A stretch of DNA of 64,000 nt from Lysobacter sp. cf310. Lineage in GTDB: Bacteria > Pseudomonadota > Gammaproteobacteria > Xanthomonadales > Xanthomonadaceae. The position numbers and the translations under genes are program-made. Shown piece after piece: positions 36,150-44,484 of this stretch. The stretch is from the NCBI RefSeq assembly GCF_900114355.1, contig NZ_FOSS01000003.1, positions 431,215 through 495,214 on the forward strand, read 5' to 3'. Below the pieces are notes generated by a model, which was given only the letters and a program-made list of their open reading frames with translations, searched no databases and was not told the DNA's origin. Within the stretch, counting starts at the first letter, position 1. The number at the start of each line of letters is the position of its first letter.

Positions 36150-36614
36150 TCAATGACGCGTGAGCACGGCCACACGCGGGTGCACCAGGTGCTCGAAGTC
36201 CGACCAGGCTATGCGCATCAGCTCGCGGTGGGTGCCGGCGTTGAACGCGATGCGCCCCTCGCCCGCCAGGCTGTCGGCGGCATAGACCTCCAGGCCGTAG
36301 AGGTTACCGAACGGCGGCATTGCGCCGACCTCGCATTCGGGGAAACGCTCCTTGAACTCGGCTTCGCTGGCCAGGGTCACGTACTGGGCGCCGCTGGCCT
36401 CGCGCAGACGGGTGAGGCGCAGCCATTCGTCGGCGGGCACCACAGCCATCGCCAGGCGACCGTCGAGCTTGACCATCACCGTCTTGGCCATCTCGTGATC
36501 GTCGATATCGGCGCTGACCGCTGCGGCGTGCGCGGTCATCGCGTAGGGATGTGCGAGGGTGTCGTAGGCCACCTGATGCGAATGCAGGTAGTCGTGCAGG
36601 CGTTGCGATGCCAT
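36150..36614 (-). CDS. YbaK/ProX-type aminoacyl-tRNA deacylase domain protein
   Basis: A 154-residue free-standing editing domain. Such proteins hydrolyse misacylated tRNAs (YbaK for Cys-tRNA-Pro, others for Ala-tRNA-Pro). The start at 36614 (MASQRLHDYL) is preferred over 22 extra Pro/Ala-rich codons. Features: HSHQVAYDTLAHPYAMTAHA with the conserved His stretch, AKTVMVKLDGRLAMAVVPAD with the catalytic Lys, and GAMPPFGNLYGLEVYAADSL with the GxxxPfG loop of the family. The specificity cannot be told from the sequence. It lies alone, divergent from the region with REP elements. Confidence 0.85.
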   Translation of the reverse strand: MASQRLHDYLHSHQVAYDTLAHPYAMTAHAAAVSADIDDHEMAKTVMVKLDGRLAMAVVPADEWLRLTRLREASGAQYVTLASEAEFKERFPECEVGAMPPFGNLYGLEVYAADSLAGEGRIAFNAGTHRELMRIAWSDFEHLVHPRVAVLTRH

Positions 36615-36815
36615 GGCGGGCTCCTCCGGTGTGGGAGCCGGCGCCGCGGTCCGGGCCGGCCGGACGCTGGGCGCCGGCATCCGTGGGTGCGGTCGCCGCG
36701 CGGAGCGCGGCCCGGCCAGTTTAGTCCCGGCATCGGCGCTGGGTGTGGGCGCGATGTGAGGTGGCGATGAATGGGCGCACGGGATAGTCGGGCGCTCGGA
36801 GCGCGTCGCCGCACC

Positions 36816-37145
36816 GATCGCGGCTCACGCCGCTCCCACAGAAAGCCGCGACCTTCGCTTTGGGGTAGGAGCGGCGTAAGCCGCGACCGGGATCGGCCCG
36901 TTCGCGACATGAATCGGGCAGCCGTAATCGCGCCCGCAACGAAACCCGCGCAGGCCTCCGACGTTGCGGGTCGCGGTTTGCGCCGCTCCTACAGGGAGGT
37001 ATGCGGGATGCCTTATGTAGGAGCGGCGCGAGCCGCGACCGTGATCCGTCCGATCGGGAGGTAAATCGTGACCACCGTGGCTACGGCAGCAGCGGCTCTT
37101 GCGCGGGCGCTGGGCGTTGCGAAATCGCGGCTTGCGCCGCTCCTA
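36816..37145. repeat. REP cluster, five units in both orientations
   Basis: Forward units GTAGGAGCGGCGTAAGCCGC (36865) and GTAGGAGCGGCGCGAGCCGC (37017); inverted units ending CCGCTCCCAC (36816-36839), CCGCTCCTAC (36969-36992) and CCGCTCCTAC (37124-37145). Adjacent opposite units form BIME-like pairs. The 602-bp gap between ybaK and yafV genes holds no gene I support; a GTG frame at 37068 with GGAGG before it is made largely of REP sequence and is not called. Confidence 0.85.
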
Positions 37146-37216
37146 CAGGGAGGTGGCGTGGCCGCTTCTGAATCGGAGCGGGCGTTATCGCTTGGGGCGA
37201 GGCGGCCGCCCTGCCC

Positions 37217-38014
37217 TCACTTCAGCTCGAACGCGTCACCGTCCAGCATCGCCGGGAAGCGCGCGCGGTGCGCGGCCAGTTCTTCGGCCTGCAGGGTCGT
37301 GGTCGACACCACTTCTTCGTCGGTGCATTCGCTGACCGGGTGGCCGAGGAAATCGATCACCGCGCTGTCGCCGGAATAATGCAGGCCGTTGCCGTCGTCG
37401 CCGACGCGGTTGAGGCCGGCGACGTAGCACAGGTTCTCGATCGCGCGCGCGCGCAGCAGGGTCTTCCAGGGATAGGCGCGCGCCGACGGCCAGTTGGCCA
37501 CGTACAGCAGCAGGTCGTAGTCGAGCGCGCCGGGGCGCTCGACGTCGTAGCGGTTGCGCGAGTACACCGGGAAACGCAGGTCGTAGCAGACCTGCGGGCA
37601 GATCCGCCAGCCCTTCCACTCCACCGTGAGGCGGTCGCGGCCGGCGGCATAACGCTCGTGCTCGTTGGCGTAGCGGAACAGGTGGCGCTTGTCGTAGGTC
37701 TGCAGGGCGCCGTCGGGCGTGGCGAACAGCAGGCGGTTGAACACGCCCTCCTCGGTGCGCAGCTGGACGCTGCCCGTGACCGCCGCGCCCAGCTTGGCCG
37801 CCTGTTCGCGGATCCAGGCCACGGTCGGCCCGTCCATGGTCTCGGCGTTGCCGATGGCCTCGTTGCTGAAGCCGCTGGTGAAGGTTTCCGGCAGCAGCAC
37901 CAGGTCGGTGGTGCCGCGCAGTCCGGCGATCAGATGGCCGTAATAGTCGCGGTTGCCGGCCGGATCGTGCCAACGGGTGGCGCCTTGGACCAGGGAGATG
38001 CGCAGATTCTGCAT
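37217..38014 (-). CDS. yafV: Omega-amidase / carbon-nitrogen hydrolase YafV
   Basis: Nitrilase-superfamily amidase of 265 residues. The catalytic triad is E43 (LPETFTSGFS), K109 (YDKRHLF) and C143 (CPQVCYDLRFP). The YDKRHLF-ANEHE pattern is that of the omega-amidase branch (YafV, Nit2), which hydrolyses alpha-ketoglutaramate and alpha-ketosuccinamate, the keto acids left by glutamine transaminases in methionine salvage. The first conserved strand starts at NLRISLVQG, so the ATG at 38014 is chosen. Downstream (in transcription sense) lies the REP cluster. Its functional partner, a YbdL-type aminotransferase, is 22 kb away on the same strand, across the T4SS block. Confidence 0.9.
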   Translation of the reverse strand: MQNLRISLVQGATRWHDPAGNRDYYGHLIAGLRGTTDLVLLPETFTSGFSNEAIGNAETMDGPTVAWIREQAAKLGAAVTGSVQLRTEEGVFNRLLFATPDGALQTYDKRHLFRYANEHERYAAGRDRLTVEWKGWRICPQVCYDLRFPVYSRNRYDVERPGALDYDLLLYVANWPSARAYPWKTLLRARAIENLCYVAGLNRVGDDGNGLHYSGDSAVIDFLGHPVSECTDEEVVSTTTLQAEELAAHRARFPAMLDGDAFELK

Positions 38015-38090
38015 GGGGGAAGCTTCGGTCGCTGGGGGCCGCGGGGGCGGCCGATAACGCACATCGTATCGCCGCGGCCGCGATCGTGCA

Positions 38091-38120
38091 GCCGCCGCGC
38101 CGCTGCGCGGCGACGGCGGC
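38091..38120 (-). terminator. GC-rich hairpin at the end of the T4SS block
   Basis: GCCGCCGCGCCGC and GCGGCGACGGCGGC form a strong stem, with one bulged base, around TGC. It lies 12 bases past the virD4 stop and could end the cluster transcript or act with Rho. There is no T-run in the minus orientation, so intrinsic termination is doubtful. Confidence 0.4.
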
Positions 38121-38132
38121 GTGCCGGTGCGA

Positions 38133-39809
38133 TCAGACCCGGATGGTCAGGGTCGGCACTTCCACCTTGGGCAGCAGGCGCGAGGTGAAGTGCTTGTCCT
38201 GGTAGTACTTGATCTTGTCGCACTTCACCGGGTGCGGGATGCCTTCGTACAGGAACACCTCGGTGTCGAAGCCCATGGCCTTGAGCTCCTGCGGCAGCAT
38301 CAGCGCGCGCCGCTCTTCCGATTCGCTGCGCGAGAACTCGCGGCCGCGGGTCACGTTCTGCTTGCGCACCGTGGTGTAGCCCAGCATGTCGGAGTAGTCG
38401 TTGGCGTCCTGCTGCTCGCGCGGCGCATAGATGATCTGCAGCGCGTGGTTGGTGATGATGGTGCGCGAAATGTCCTTGCCGTAGGTCGCGTCCAGCTGCG
38501 ACATGCTCTGGATGATGGGCAGCAGGCGGATGTTGTAGCCGGCCATGTACGACACCGCCGAGGCGATGATGTCGACCTTGCCGATCGAGGTGAACTCGTC
38601 CATCAGCAACAGGCACTGATGCTTGAGCGCCTTGTTGTTCTGCGGGAGTTCGCGGGTGTTGAGGTTGATGATCTGGCTGAAGAACAGATTCACGATCAGG
38701 CGGCTTTCGGCCAGCTTGTTGGGCTGGATGCCGACGTAGATGGTCATCCGCTTCTTGCGCAGGTCGGTGAGCAGGAAATCGTCGGCGCTGGTGGCCGCGT
38801 CCAGCACCGGGTTGATCCAGGGGTTCAGCGGTTCCTTGAACGTGCCCAGGATGGAGGCGAAGGTCTCGTCGGCCTGCGACAACATGTTGGCGAACGCCGA
38901 GCGCGCGTTGTCGCTCAGGAACGGGCGCTGCGACAGGCCCTGCAGATAGGGCTTGAGCTCGCTCTTGCCGTCACCCGAGGACAGCCGGTAGATCGCGCCG
39001 ATGGTGGGCGGGCTGGCGAACGGGAAGCCGATCTTGTTCTCTTCCTCGAAGGCCTCGAACAGATACAGCGAAAACGCCATGAAGGCGTTGCGGGCCTGGC
39101 TGACCCAGAACTTCTGGTCGTCGGAGCCGTCCGGGTACAGCATCGCCGCGATGCTCATCAGGTCCGAGACCCGGAACGCCGGGTCGTTGGAGACATAGGT
39201 GAGCGGGTTCCAGCGGTGGGTGCGACGGTCTTCGGCGAAGGGATTGAACAGGAAGATCTCCTGGCCCTGCTGGGCGCGCCAGCCGCTGGTCAGGTCGAAG
39301 TTCTCCTGCTTGATGTCCAGCACCACCATCGATTCCTGGTACTCGAGCAGGTTCGGGATGACGATGCCCACGCCCTTGCCCGAGCGCGTCGGCGCGGCCA
39401 GGATCACGAACTGCTGACCGCCCAGGCGCACCAGCTTGCCGTTGTACTTGCCGACCACGATGCCGTTGGGCGAGGCCTTGAACATGCCCTTGGCCTGCAG
39501 GTCCATGCCGTTGGCGAAGCGCGCGTCGCCGTGCATGGAGCGCGCCTTGGGCTTGAGGATCAGCACCGTCATGGCCAGGTAAGCCAGCCCCGGCAGGCCG
39601 AAACCGATGTAGCCCGAGGCCTTGATCTTGCCCCCGTAGCGCGCGTACTGCGGCAGATCGAGCACCCGCACGTAATCGATGTAGGTGTTCCACTTGAGCA
39701 GGCCGGTGTCCAGTTTCAGCCACAGCAGCGTCAAATAGCCCGACAGGTACAGGCCGGCGGCCAAGGCGACGAGGCCCAGGCCGAGGGCGAAGATCAGCTT
39801 CCCTTTCAC
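38133..39809 (-). CDS. virD4: VirD4 coupling ATPase of the X-type T4SS
   Basis: A 558-residue inner-membrane coupling protein, the receptor for effector secretion domains. Two N-terminal membrane helices are visible (LIFALGLGLVALAAGLYLSG, GLPGLAYLAMTVLI). The Walker A loop is APTRSGKGVGIVIPNL, and the Walker B LLLMDEFTS lies near residue 395. The all-alpha domain is the insertion between them, which in Xanthomonas binds the XVIPCD of each effector. In X. citri virD4 lies next to virB7; here it is the last gene, downstream of the effectors, so secretion receptor and substrates are likely co-transcribed. The start at 39809 begins MKGKLIFALG. Confidence 0.96.
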   Translation of the reverse strand: MKGKLIFALGLGLVALAAGLYLSGYLTLLWLKLDTGLLKWNTYIDYVRVLDLPQYARYGGKIKASGYIGFGLPGLAYLAMTVLILKPKARSMHGDARFANGMDLQAKGMFKASPNGIVVGKYNGKLVRLGGQQFVILAAPTRSGKGVGIVIPNLLEYQESMVVLDIKQENFDLTSGWRAQQGQEIFLFNPFAEDRRTHRWNPLTYVSNDPAFRVSDLMSIAAMLYPDGSDDQKFWVSQARNAFMAFSLYLFEAFEEENKIGFPFASPPTIGAIYRLSSGDGKSELKPYLQGLSQRPFLSDNARSAFANMLSQADETFASILGTFKEPLNPWINPVLDAATSADDFLLTDLRKKRMTIYVGIQPNKLAESRLIVNLFFSQIINLNTRELPQNNKALKHQCLLLMDEFTSIGKVDIIASAVSYMAGYNIRLLPIIQSMSQLDATYGKDISRTIITNHALQIIYAPREQQDANDYSDMLGYTTVRKQNVTRGREFSRSESEERRALMLPQELKAMGFDTEVFLYEGIPHPVKCDKIKYYQDKHFTSRLLPKVEVPTLTIRV

Positions 39810-39850
39810 GTGTTATTCCCTAATGAAGTTCCCCAAGACCCGCCCTGCCA

Positions 39851-40141
39851 TCATCGCCGCTTCCGGCCGGGCCGGGTCAACGTGGATCGCGTGCGGGTCG
39901 CTTCTACCGGATCGCGTTCGCGCCTGGGCTCGGGGCTGCTGGGGCTGCCCCGGTCCTGCTCGATCCTATCGTCTATCCAGTTCCTGGCGTCGCTGAGCGT
40001 GAGCTCCTGGCGCAGTTTGACCCCGGAAGACGACATCACCGCGTAAGCATAGATCTCGTCGTTCTCGAATTCCTCGTCGCGGGTCAGCGCGACGATGTGA
40101 TAGTGGCCGCGCGTCAGTACGTGATGTTGGTATTCGCTCAC
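39851..40141 (-). CDS. Hypothetical 96-residue protein next to the small XVIPCD protein
   Basis: Starts at GTG (GGAGG eight bases upstream). It is compact and globular over about residues 1-60 (QHHVLTRGHYHIVALTRDEE, GVKLRQELTLSDARNWIDDR), followed by an Arg/Pro/Ser-rich tail. No signal peptide, no membrane helix and no Cys, so it should be cytoplasmic. The gene is 55 bp downstream of the XVIPCD-only protein and 41 bp upstream of virD4, all on one strand. I do not recognise a family. By position it could be a cytoplasmic immunity factor, an accessory or chaperone for the neighbour, or a VirD4 helper. Each is speculation. Confidence 0.6.
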   Translation of the reverse strand: MSEYQHHVLTRGHYHIVALTRDEEFENDEIYAYAVMSSSGVKLRQELTLSDARNWIDDRIEQDRGSPSSPEPRRERDPVEATRTRSTLTRPGRKRR

Positions 40142-40196
40142 AATCTGGCCTCCAATGCCTGTGCAACCTCGCGGACCGGCCGCGTCTGCGCCGCCC

Positions 40197-40694
40197 TCAC
40201 AGGGAACGCGGGCCCAGCCCCAGCAGCGGTGCTTCGCGCTGCGGCTCGGCCTGTTTCTCCTGCTGCTGACGGCGGTCGCGCTGTTCCTGCTCGCGCGACA
40301 GCTGCGCCAACTGCTCGCCGCTGCGCTCGATCGGTTGCGCGGCGGCCTGGGCGGTTTCGACGTAGGTGACCCGGCGCCCCGGCGAGTTGAGGTCGCCCTC
40401 GACCGCGAATGCGCGCTCGCCGTCCTTGCTCAGGACGACGTGGTTGACGCGCATTTCGTTGCGCCGGGCCTCGACCGCGAGTGCGGCCGCGAGGTTGTCG
40501 TTCTGTTCGGGGGAACGCGAGGTCAAGGTGTCCTGGCGATCCAGGCACACCCGCACCTGCTTGAACAGGTCGTGGTTGGGATGGCTGGGACTGCTCAGCA
40601 GCGCGCGTTGTTCGGCCTGTCGCAGGTCGTCCAAGGTCTTCACCGACGCGTCGCTGTCGACCTTGCGTTCCTGTCCCTGGGGGAGTCCGTTCAT
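40197..40694 (-). CDS. Small XVIPCD-like protein, orphan T4SS substrate candidate
   Basis: A 165-residue protein with a divergent XVIPCD and almost nothing before it. Start at 40694 with GGAGG upstream. XVIPCD features seen: LLSSPSHPNHDLFKQVRVCL (the Ser/Asn-Pro-His-Pro-Asn/Asp-His module that opens the domain in the three larger effectors), MRVNHVVLSKDGERAFAVEG (equivalent of RIDHV...FAVQG), and the Gln-rich C-terminus (REQEQRDRRQQQEKQ). Only about 25 residues precede the domain, too few for a peptidoglycan-cutting module. It may be a minimal toxin, a competitor or regulator of VirD4 docking, or a decayed effector. No lipoprotein immunity gene is beside it. Confidence 0.75.
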   Translation of the reverse strand: MNGLPQGQERKVDSDASVKTLDDLRQAEQRALLSSPSHPNHDLFKQVRVCLDRQDTLTSRSPEQNDNLAAALAVEARRNEMRVNHVVLSKDGERAFAVEGDLNSPGRRVTYVETAQAAAQPIERSGEQLAQLSREQEQRDRRQQQEKQAEPQREAPLLGLGPRSL

Positions 40695-40917
40695 GGCGCC
40701 TCCGCTGCTGCAGCCTGGCCCGTATGCTCGCGCAATCGCGAGGGTGCTTCAAGGCTAGGCGGATGCGGAACCGCAGAACGGTCCCGCATCCGACTCGCCG
40801 CCACAACCGTGTCCCGGGGGGGCTGCACGGCTGAGGTCCGGTCGCGGACGCGCCACACGCGCGCCCGCAGGTAGGTGCAGGGCCGCGCGCCGCCGAGACG
40901 GTGCGCGCCCGCTGCGA

Positions 40918-42246
40918 TCACATGCGCGCCTGCTGGCGCTCCTGCTGGGGCTGCGGCAGTGCCTGCACCGGCGTCTGCGGCACGTCCTGCTGCAGGCGCT
41001 GGCTGGTCTGCTCCACGCTCTGCCCCACCGCCTGGCCGCGATCGGCGAAGGCGCGGTGGTGGGCGGGGTCGTTGAGGCCGCCCTGGACCGCGAACAGGCC
41101 GGTGCCGGTGGTATTGGGCACGACGTGGTCGATGCGGTTCAGTCCGCTGACCCGCGCTTCGTAGGTCAGGGTGGCGGCGGCGCGCTCCATGTCCTCGCGG
41201 CTGCGGAAGCCGCCGTTCGGGCCCAGGCGCTCCAGCCCGGCGACGGCCTGGCGATAGACCGCGTTGTCGCGATTGGCCGGATCCAGCAGCGAGCCGGTAC
41301 GCGCCGGGTCGGCGCTGATCGGCGGGGCCGGCTGATCGCGGCCGCGCTCGTTCGCCGGCAGTTGGGTCTGCGCATTGCGCAGCGCGTTCAAGGTATCGCG
41401 GCCGGCGATGCCGTCGTCGGTCAGGCCCTGATCGCGCTGGAACGCTTTCAGCGCTTCCTGGCTGCGGCGGCCGAAATGGCCGTCGGGGTTGAGTTCGTTG
41501 CCCTGGGCGTCGCGATAGCCCAGGCGCTTGAGCGCTTCCTGCATGTCCTCGACCGCCTGGCCGCGCTCGTTGAGCTTGAGCACGCCATCGGCCATCGGAT
41601 CGCGGCCGCCGCGACCCTGCGCGGGCAGCAGCACTTCGCCGCGCGCCAGGCCCTGCATCACTTCCGGGGTCAGCATGCGCTCCCACTCGGCCACCGCCGC
41701 GCGGCGCTCCGGCAGGTGGTTGGAGCCGCCGTTGATGTCGCGGGTGGCGGCGCGCACGTCGAACTGATGGCCGTGCGGCACGACGCGGCTCTGCCAGTAG
41801 TGCACGGCGATGCTGGCGGCGTTGCCGCGGTCGGCGGCCAGGTCCGGATGATTGGCCAGATCCAGGCCGATCTCGCGGCCGGCGCGTTCGTAGTTGTCGC
41901 GGCCGGTCAGCTGCACGTAGCCGCGGCCGTGGAAACGCCAGCCGTCGCCCGGCTCGGTGTTGCCCAGGTTGTCGCGGCCCCAGCGGCCGCCGTAGATGGT
42001 CTCGGCGATCTGCTCGCGCCCGCCGCGCACGACATCGCGCGCCTCGGCCAGGGTGTTCATGCCGTTGCGGTCGGGGAACACCTCGTGCAGGCGCTCGGCG
42101 CTGTAGCCCAGGTTCTCGTGCATGCTGGCGAAGGACCGGGATTCGACCTGCATCTGGCCCATGAAGGCGGCCAGTTCGCGCGGGTTGTGGATGCCGGCCT
42201 CGTAGGCGCGCTGCAGCAGGTAGTCGCGGTTGCTCGGTGTAGACAT
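40918..42246 (-). CDS. X-T4SS effector with GH19-like muramidase, peptidoglycan-binding module and XVIPCD
   Basis: A 442-residue antibacterial effector injected into the periplasm of rival cells. Residues 1-195 are GH19/lysozyme-like: proposed acid E35 (QMQVESRSFASMHENLGYSA), second Glu E98 (NTEPGDGWRFHGRGYVQLTG), and INGGSNHLPER later. Residues 220-292 are a PG_binding_1 module (DGHFGRRSQEALKAFQRDQG). Residues 320-442 are the XVIPCD (SGLNRIDHVVPNTTGTGLFA, then VQG and LNDPAHH, Gln-rich tail), the VirD4 recognition signal. No signal peptide, as required for T4SS export from the cytoplasm. It follows the probable immunity gene by 55 bp. XAC2609 of X. citri has the same layout. Confidence 0.92.
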   Translation of the reverse strand: MSTPSNRDYLLQRAYEAGIHNPRELAAFMGQMQVESRSFASMHENLGYSAERLHEVFPDRNGMNTLAEARDVVRGGREQIAETIYGGRWGRDNLGNTEPGDGWRFHGRGYVQLTGRDNYERAGREIGLDLANHPDLAADRGNAASIAVHYWQSRVVPHGHQFDVRAATRDINGGSNHLPERRAAVAEWERMLTPEVMQGLARGEVLLPAQGRGGRDPMADGVLKLNERGQAVEDMQEALKRLGYRDAQGNELNPDGHFGRRSQEALKAFQRDQGLTDDGIAGRDTLNALRNAQTQLPANERGRDQPAPPISADPARTGSLLDPANRDNAVYRQAVAGLERLGPNGGFRSREDMERAAATLTYEARVSGLNRIDHVVPNTTGTGLFAVQGGLNDPAHHRAFADRGQAVGQSVEQTSQRLQQDVPQTPVQALPQPQQERQQARM

Positions 42247-42301
42247 GAAAGTGGCTCCTTGTTGCGATCGCTATTCGTGGTGGTGGCTACGGCCGTGCGG
42301 G

Positions 42302-42961
42302 TCAGGGCTTGGCCGGAAGTCCGCCGCGATCGATCGCAGCGTCGCGGTCCCAACCGCGGGTGAACTTGAACAAGCGGTCGTCGATGTCGTCGACGACGCT
42401 GCCGGGCTCGCAGGCGGCCAGGCTCTCGGCCTTGGCGGCGTCGCCGTTGGCGATCAACAGGCCGCGTTCCTCCAGGCCGCTCTCGCCGGAGATCGCGTAG
42501 AAGATGCGCTTGCGGCCGCCGTCCTCGAACGAGTAGGCGTAACCGCCGGTGTTGCCGGCGTATCCGAGCTGGGTGCGCTTGAAGCGCTTGCCGTGCACGC
42601 CCTTGTCGGCCGGGAACACGTAGTCGGGATGGCCCGCCGCGCCCTGGGCGAAGTAGACGTAGCCGGCCTGATCGCTCACGCCCTTGGACGCGCACAGCGA
42701 GGCCAACTGGCCGCCGGCCAGCTTGCACGACAGCACGATGTCCTCGTCGGCCGCGCACAGCGCGCGTGCGTCGCCGTTGGCGGCCGCGCCGGGCACGGCG
42801 GCGGGCGCGACTTCGGCGGGCACCGCGGGCTCAGCCGCGGCCATCGGCGCCGGCGGTGCCGCTTCGGTGGCGACCGCGCCGGCATCGGCCGGCGCGGTCG
42901 CCGCGTTGCAGCCCGCCAAGGCGGTCAGCAACGCGACGCACAACAGATTTGCAGATTTCAT
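42302..42961 (-). CDS. Periplasmic lipoprotein, probable immunity protein to the first GH19 effector
   Basis: A 219-residue lipoprotein (NLLCVALLTALAGC, Cys 18) with a 50-residue Ala/Pro linker and a globular part (about 70-215). Sequence of that part includes LCAADEDIVLSCKLAGGQLA, QAGYVYFAQGAAGHPDYVFP and GYAYSFEDGGRKRIFYAISG; paired Cys (69, 79, 90 and others) suggest disulfides. The effector gene follows at 55 bp, and lipoprotein immunity genes next to X-T4SS effectors are the rule. It shows no similarity to the second immunity candidate in this locus. Asn at +2 would favour export to the outer membrane. Function inferred from position and topology. Confidence 0.72.
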   Translation of the reverse strand: MKSANLLCVALLTALAGCNAATAPADAGAVATEAAPPAPMAAAEPAVPAEVAPAAVPGAAANGDARALCAADEDIVLSCKLAGGQLASLCASKGVSDQAGYVYFAQGAAGHPDYVFPADKGVHGKRFKRTQLGYAGNTGGYAYSFEDGGRKRIFYAISGESGLEERGLLIANGDAAKAESLAACEPGSVVDDIDDRLFKFTRGWDRDAAIDRGGLPAKP

Positions 42962-43109
42962 GAGAGGTCCTGATTCGAAAGTGTCCGATTCGACCGACTC
43001 GATCCGGTGCGCCCTGCTACGGGACGCACCGGATCGGGCCGACGGCCGCGTCGCCCCCTAGCGGACGCAGCCGTACCTGCGCCGCGCCGTAGCGCGGCGG
43101 CGGGGTCGC

Positions 43110-44396
43110 TCACCCCATCGCGCGCGTCGGCGGCGGCTGGGTCTGGTTCGGATTGGCCTGGGCTTCGAGCTTCTGGCGCTGCTGGGTGTCCTGCTGCAGT
43201 TGGAACGTGGACTGTTCCAGCGGCTGCTCGCCGGCCTGCTGCTTGTTGACGTGCGCGCGGTGGTGGCCGGGGTCGTTGAGGTTGCCCTGCACCGCGAACA
43301 GACCGGTGCCGTTGGTGCTCAGCGCGACGTGGTCGATGCGCTCCAGGCCGCCGACCTTGGCTTCGAAGGTCAGCGTGGCCGCGGCGCGTTCGAGTTCGGC
43401 GTGGTTCTTGAAGCCGGCCTGCGGGCCCAGCTTCTCCAGCCCGCCCACGGCCTGCTTGAACATGGCGTGGTCCGGGTGCGCCGGGTTGGACAGCAGCGGG
43501 GTCTGCTCGGCCTTCTTCAGCGCGTCCAGGGTCTTGGGACCGGCGACACCGTCGTCCTTGAGACCGTGCGCGCGCTGGAACGCCTGCAGGGCTTCCTTGG
43601 TGCTGGCGCCGAAATGGCCGTCGGGATTGAGCGCGCGGTCCTTGCCGTCGGTGTAGCCCAGCGCATGCAGGGATTTTTGCAGGGTCTCGATCGCGGGACC
43701 CTTTTCGCCCGACTTCAGCACGCCGTCGGCGGCCGCATTCGGTGCGGGGCGCGCGGGCGCGGTGGCCGGCGCGTTGGGTTCGACCACGCGGCCGATGCGG
43801 CCGGCGGCGAGCTGTTCCATCAGCTCCGGGGTCAGGGTCTGCAGCCAGCGCTCGTTGCGCGCTTCGCGATCGGCCAGGCCGTTGGTGCCGCCGTTGACCG
43901 CGCGGGTCGCCTTGGTCACGTCCTCGCGCGCGTTCTGCGGCACGTTGTGCTGCCAGTACCAGGTCGCGATGCGCGCCGCGTTCTCGGGCTTGGCCGCCAG
44001 GTCCGGATGGTGGACCAGGTCCAGGCCCAGCGCGTCGCCGGCGGAGCGGTAGTTGTCCTTGCCGGTCAGCTGCATGTAGCCGCGACCGCGGTATTTGTAG
44101 CCGTCGCCGGGCTCGTCGTTGCCCATGCGGCCGCCGTACATCAGTTCGGCCAGCGCTTCCGGACGGCCGCGCAGGGCCTCCAGGCGCGCCGATTCCAGCG
44201 CCTGCGCGCCTTCGCGCATCGCCGATTTCACCGGGATCTGAGAGATGCCCTTGGTGTAGCGGAAGCCCTCTTCGAGCTTGGTCAGGCCGTGCGATTCGTG
44301 GCCGACCTGGGCCATGAAATTCGCCAGTTCGCGACGCGAGGAAATCCCCGATGCCGTCGCGGCCTGCAGCAGTTGCGTTTCCCTATCCGTCGTCAT
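43110..44396 (-). CDS. Second X-T4SS effector with GH19-like muramidase, peptidoglycan-binding module and XVIPCD
   Basis: A 428-residue paralogue of the 40918-42246 effector. GH19-like domain 1-195: proposed acid E34 (AQVGHESHGLTKLEEGFRYT), second Glu E95 (MGNDEPGDGYKYRGRGYMQL), VNGGTNGL. PG-binding module at about 221-297 (DGHFGASTKEALQAFQRAHG), XVIPCD at 300-428 (GLERIDHVALSTNGTGLFAV, LNDPGHHRAHVN, Gln-rich tail). It differs in the first half but the second half is nearly identical with the M23-type effector next to it, even at the DNA level, showing recent exchange or duplication of the targeting part. Its own immunity candidate is upstream (44485-45162). Confidence 0.92.
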   Translation of the reverse strand: MTTDRETQLLQAATASGISSRRELANFMAQVGHESHGLTKLEEGFRYTKGISQIPVKSAMREGAQALESARLEALRGRPEALAELMYGGRMGNDEPGDGYKYRGRGYMQLTGKDNYRSAGDALGLDLVHHPDLAAKPENAARIATWYWQHNVPQNAREDVTKATRAVNGGTNGLADREARNERWLQTLTPELMEQLAAGRIGRVVEPNAPATAPARPAPNAAADGVLKSGEKGPAIETLQKSLHALGYTDGKDRALNPDGHFGASTKEALQAFQRAHGLKDDGVAGPKTLDALKKAEQTPLLSNPAHPDHAMFKQAVGGLEKLGPQAGFKNHAELERAAATLTFEAKVGGLERIDHVALSTNGTGLFAVQGNLNDPGHHRAHVNKQQAGEQPLEQSTFQLQQDTQQRQKLEAQANPNQTQPPPTRAMG

Positions 44397-44484
44397 GTGT
44401 AGCTCCTGGTTGACTTAGCCATATCGCTCAAACCCAAGCCCTGCGCGAACCGTCCTGGTCCGTGCCGGCGCCGATGCTGCGTAC

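Noticed and set aside
37068-37379. Possible small GTG-start gene with GGAGG upstream
   Set aside because: Its reading frame runs through a REP unit and into the end of yafV on the other strand; the residues are not like a protein.
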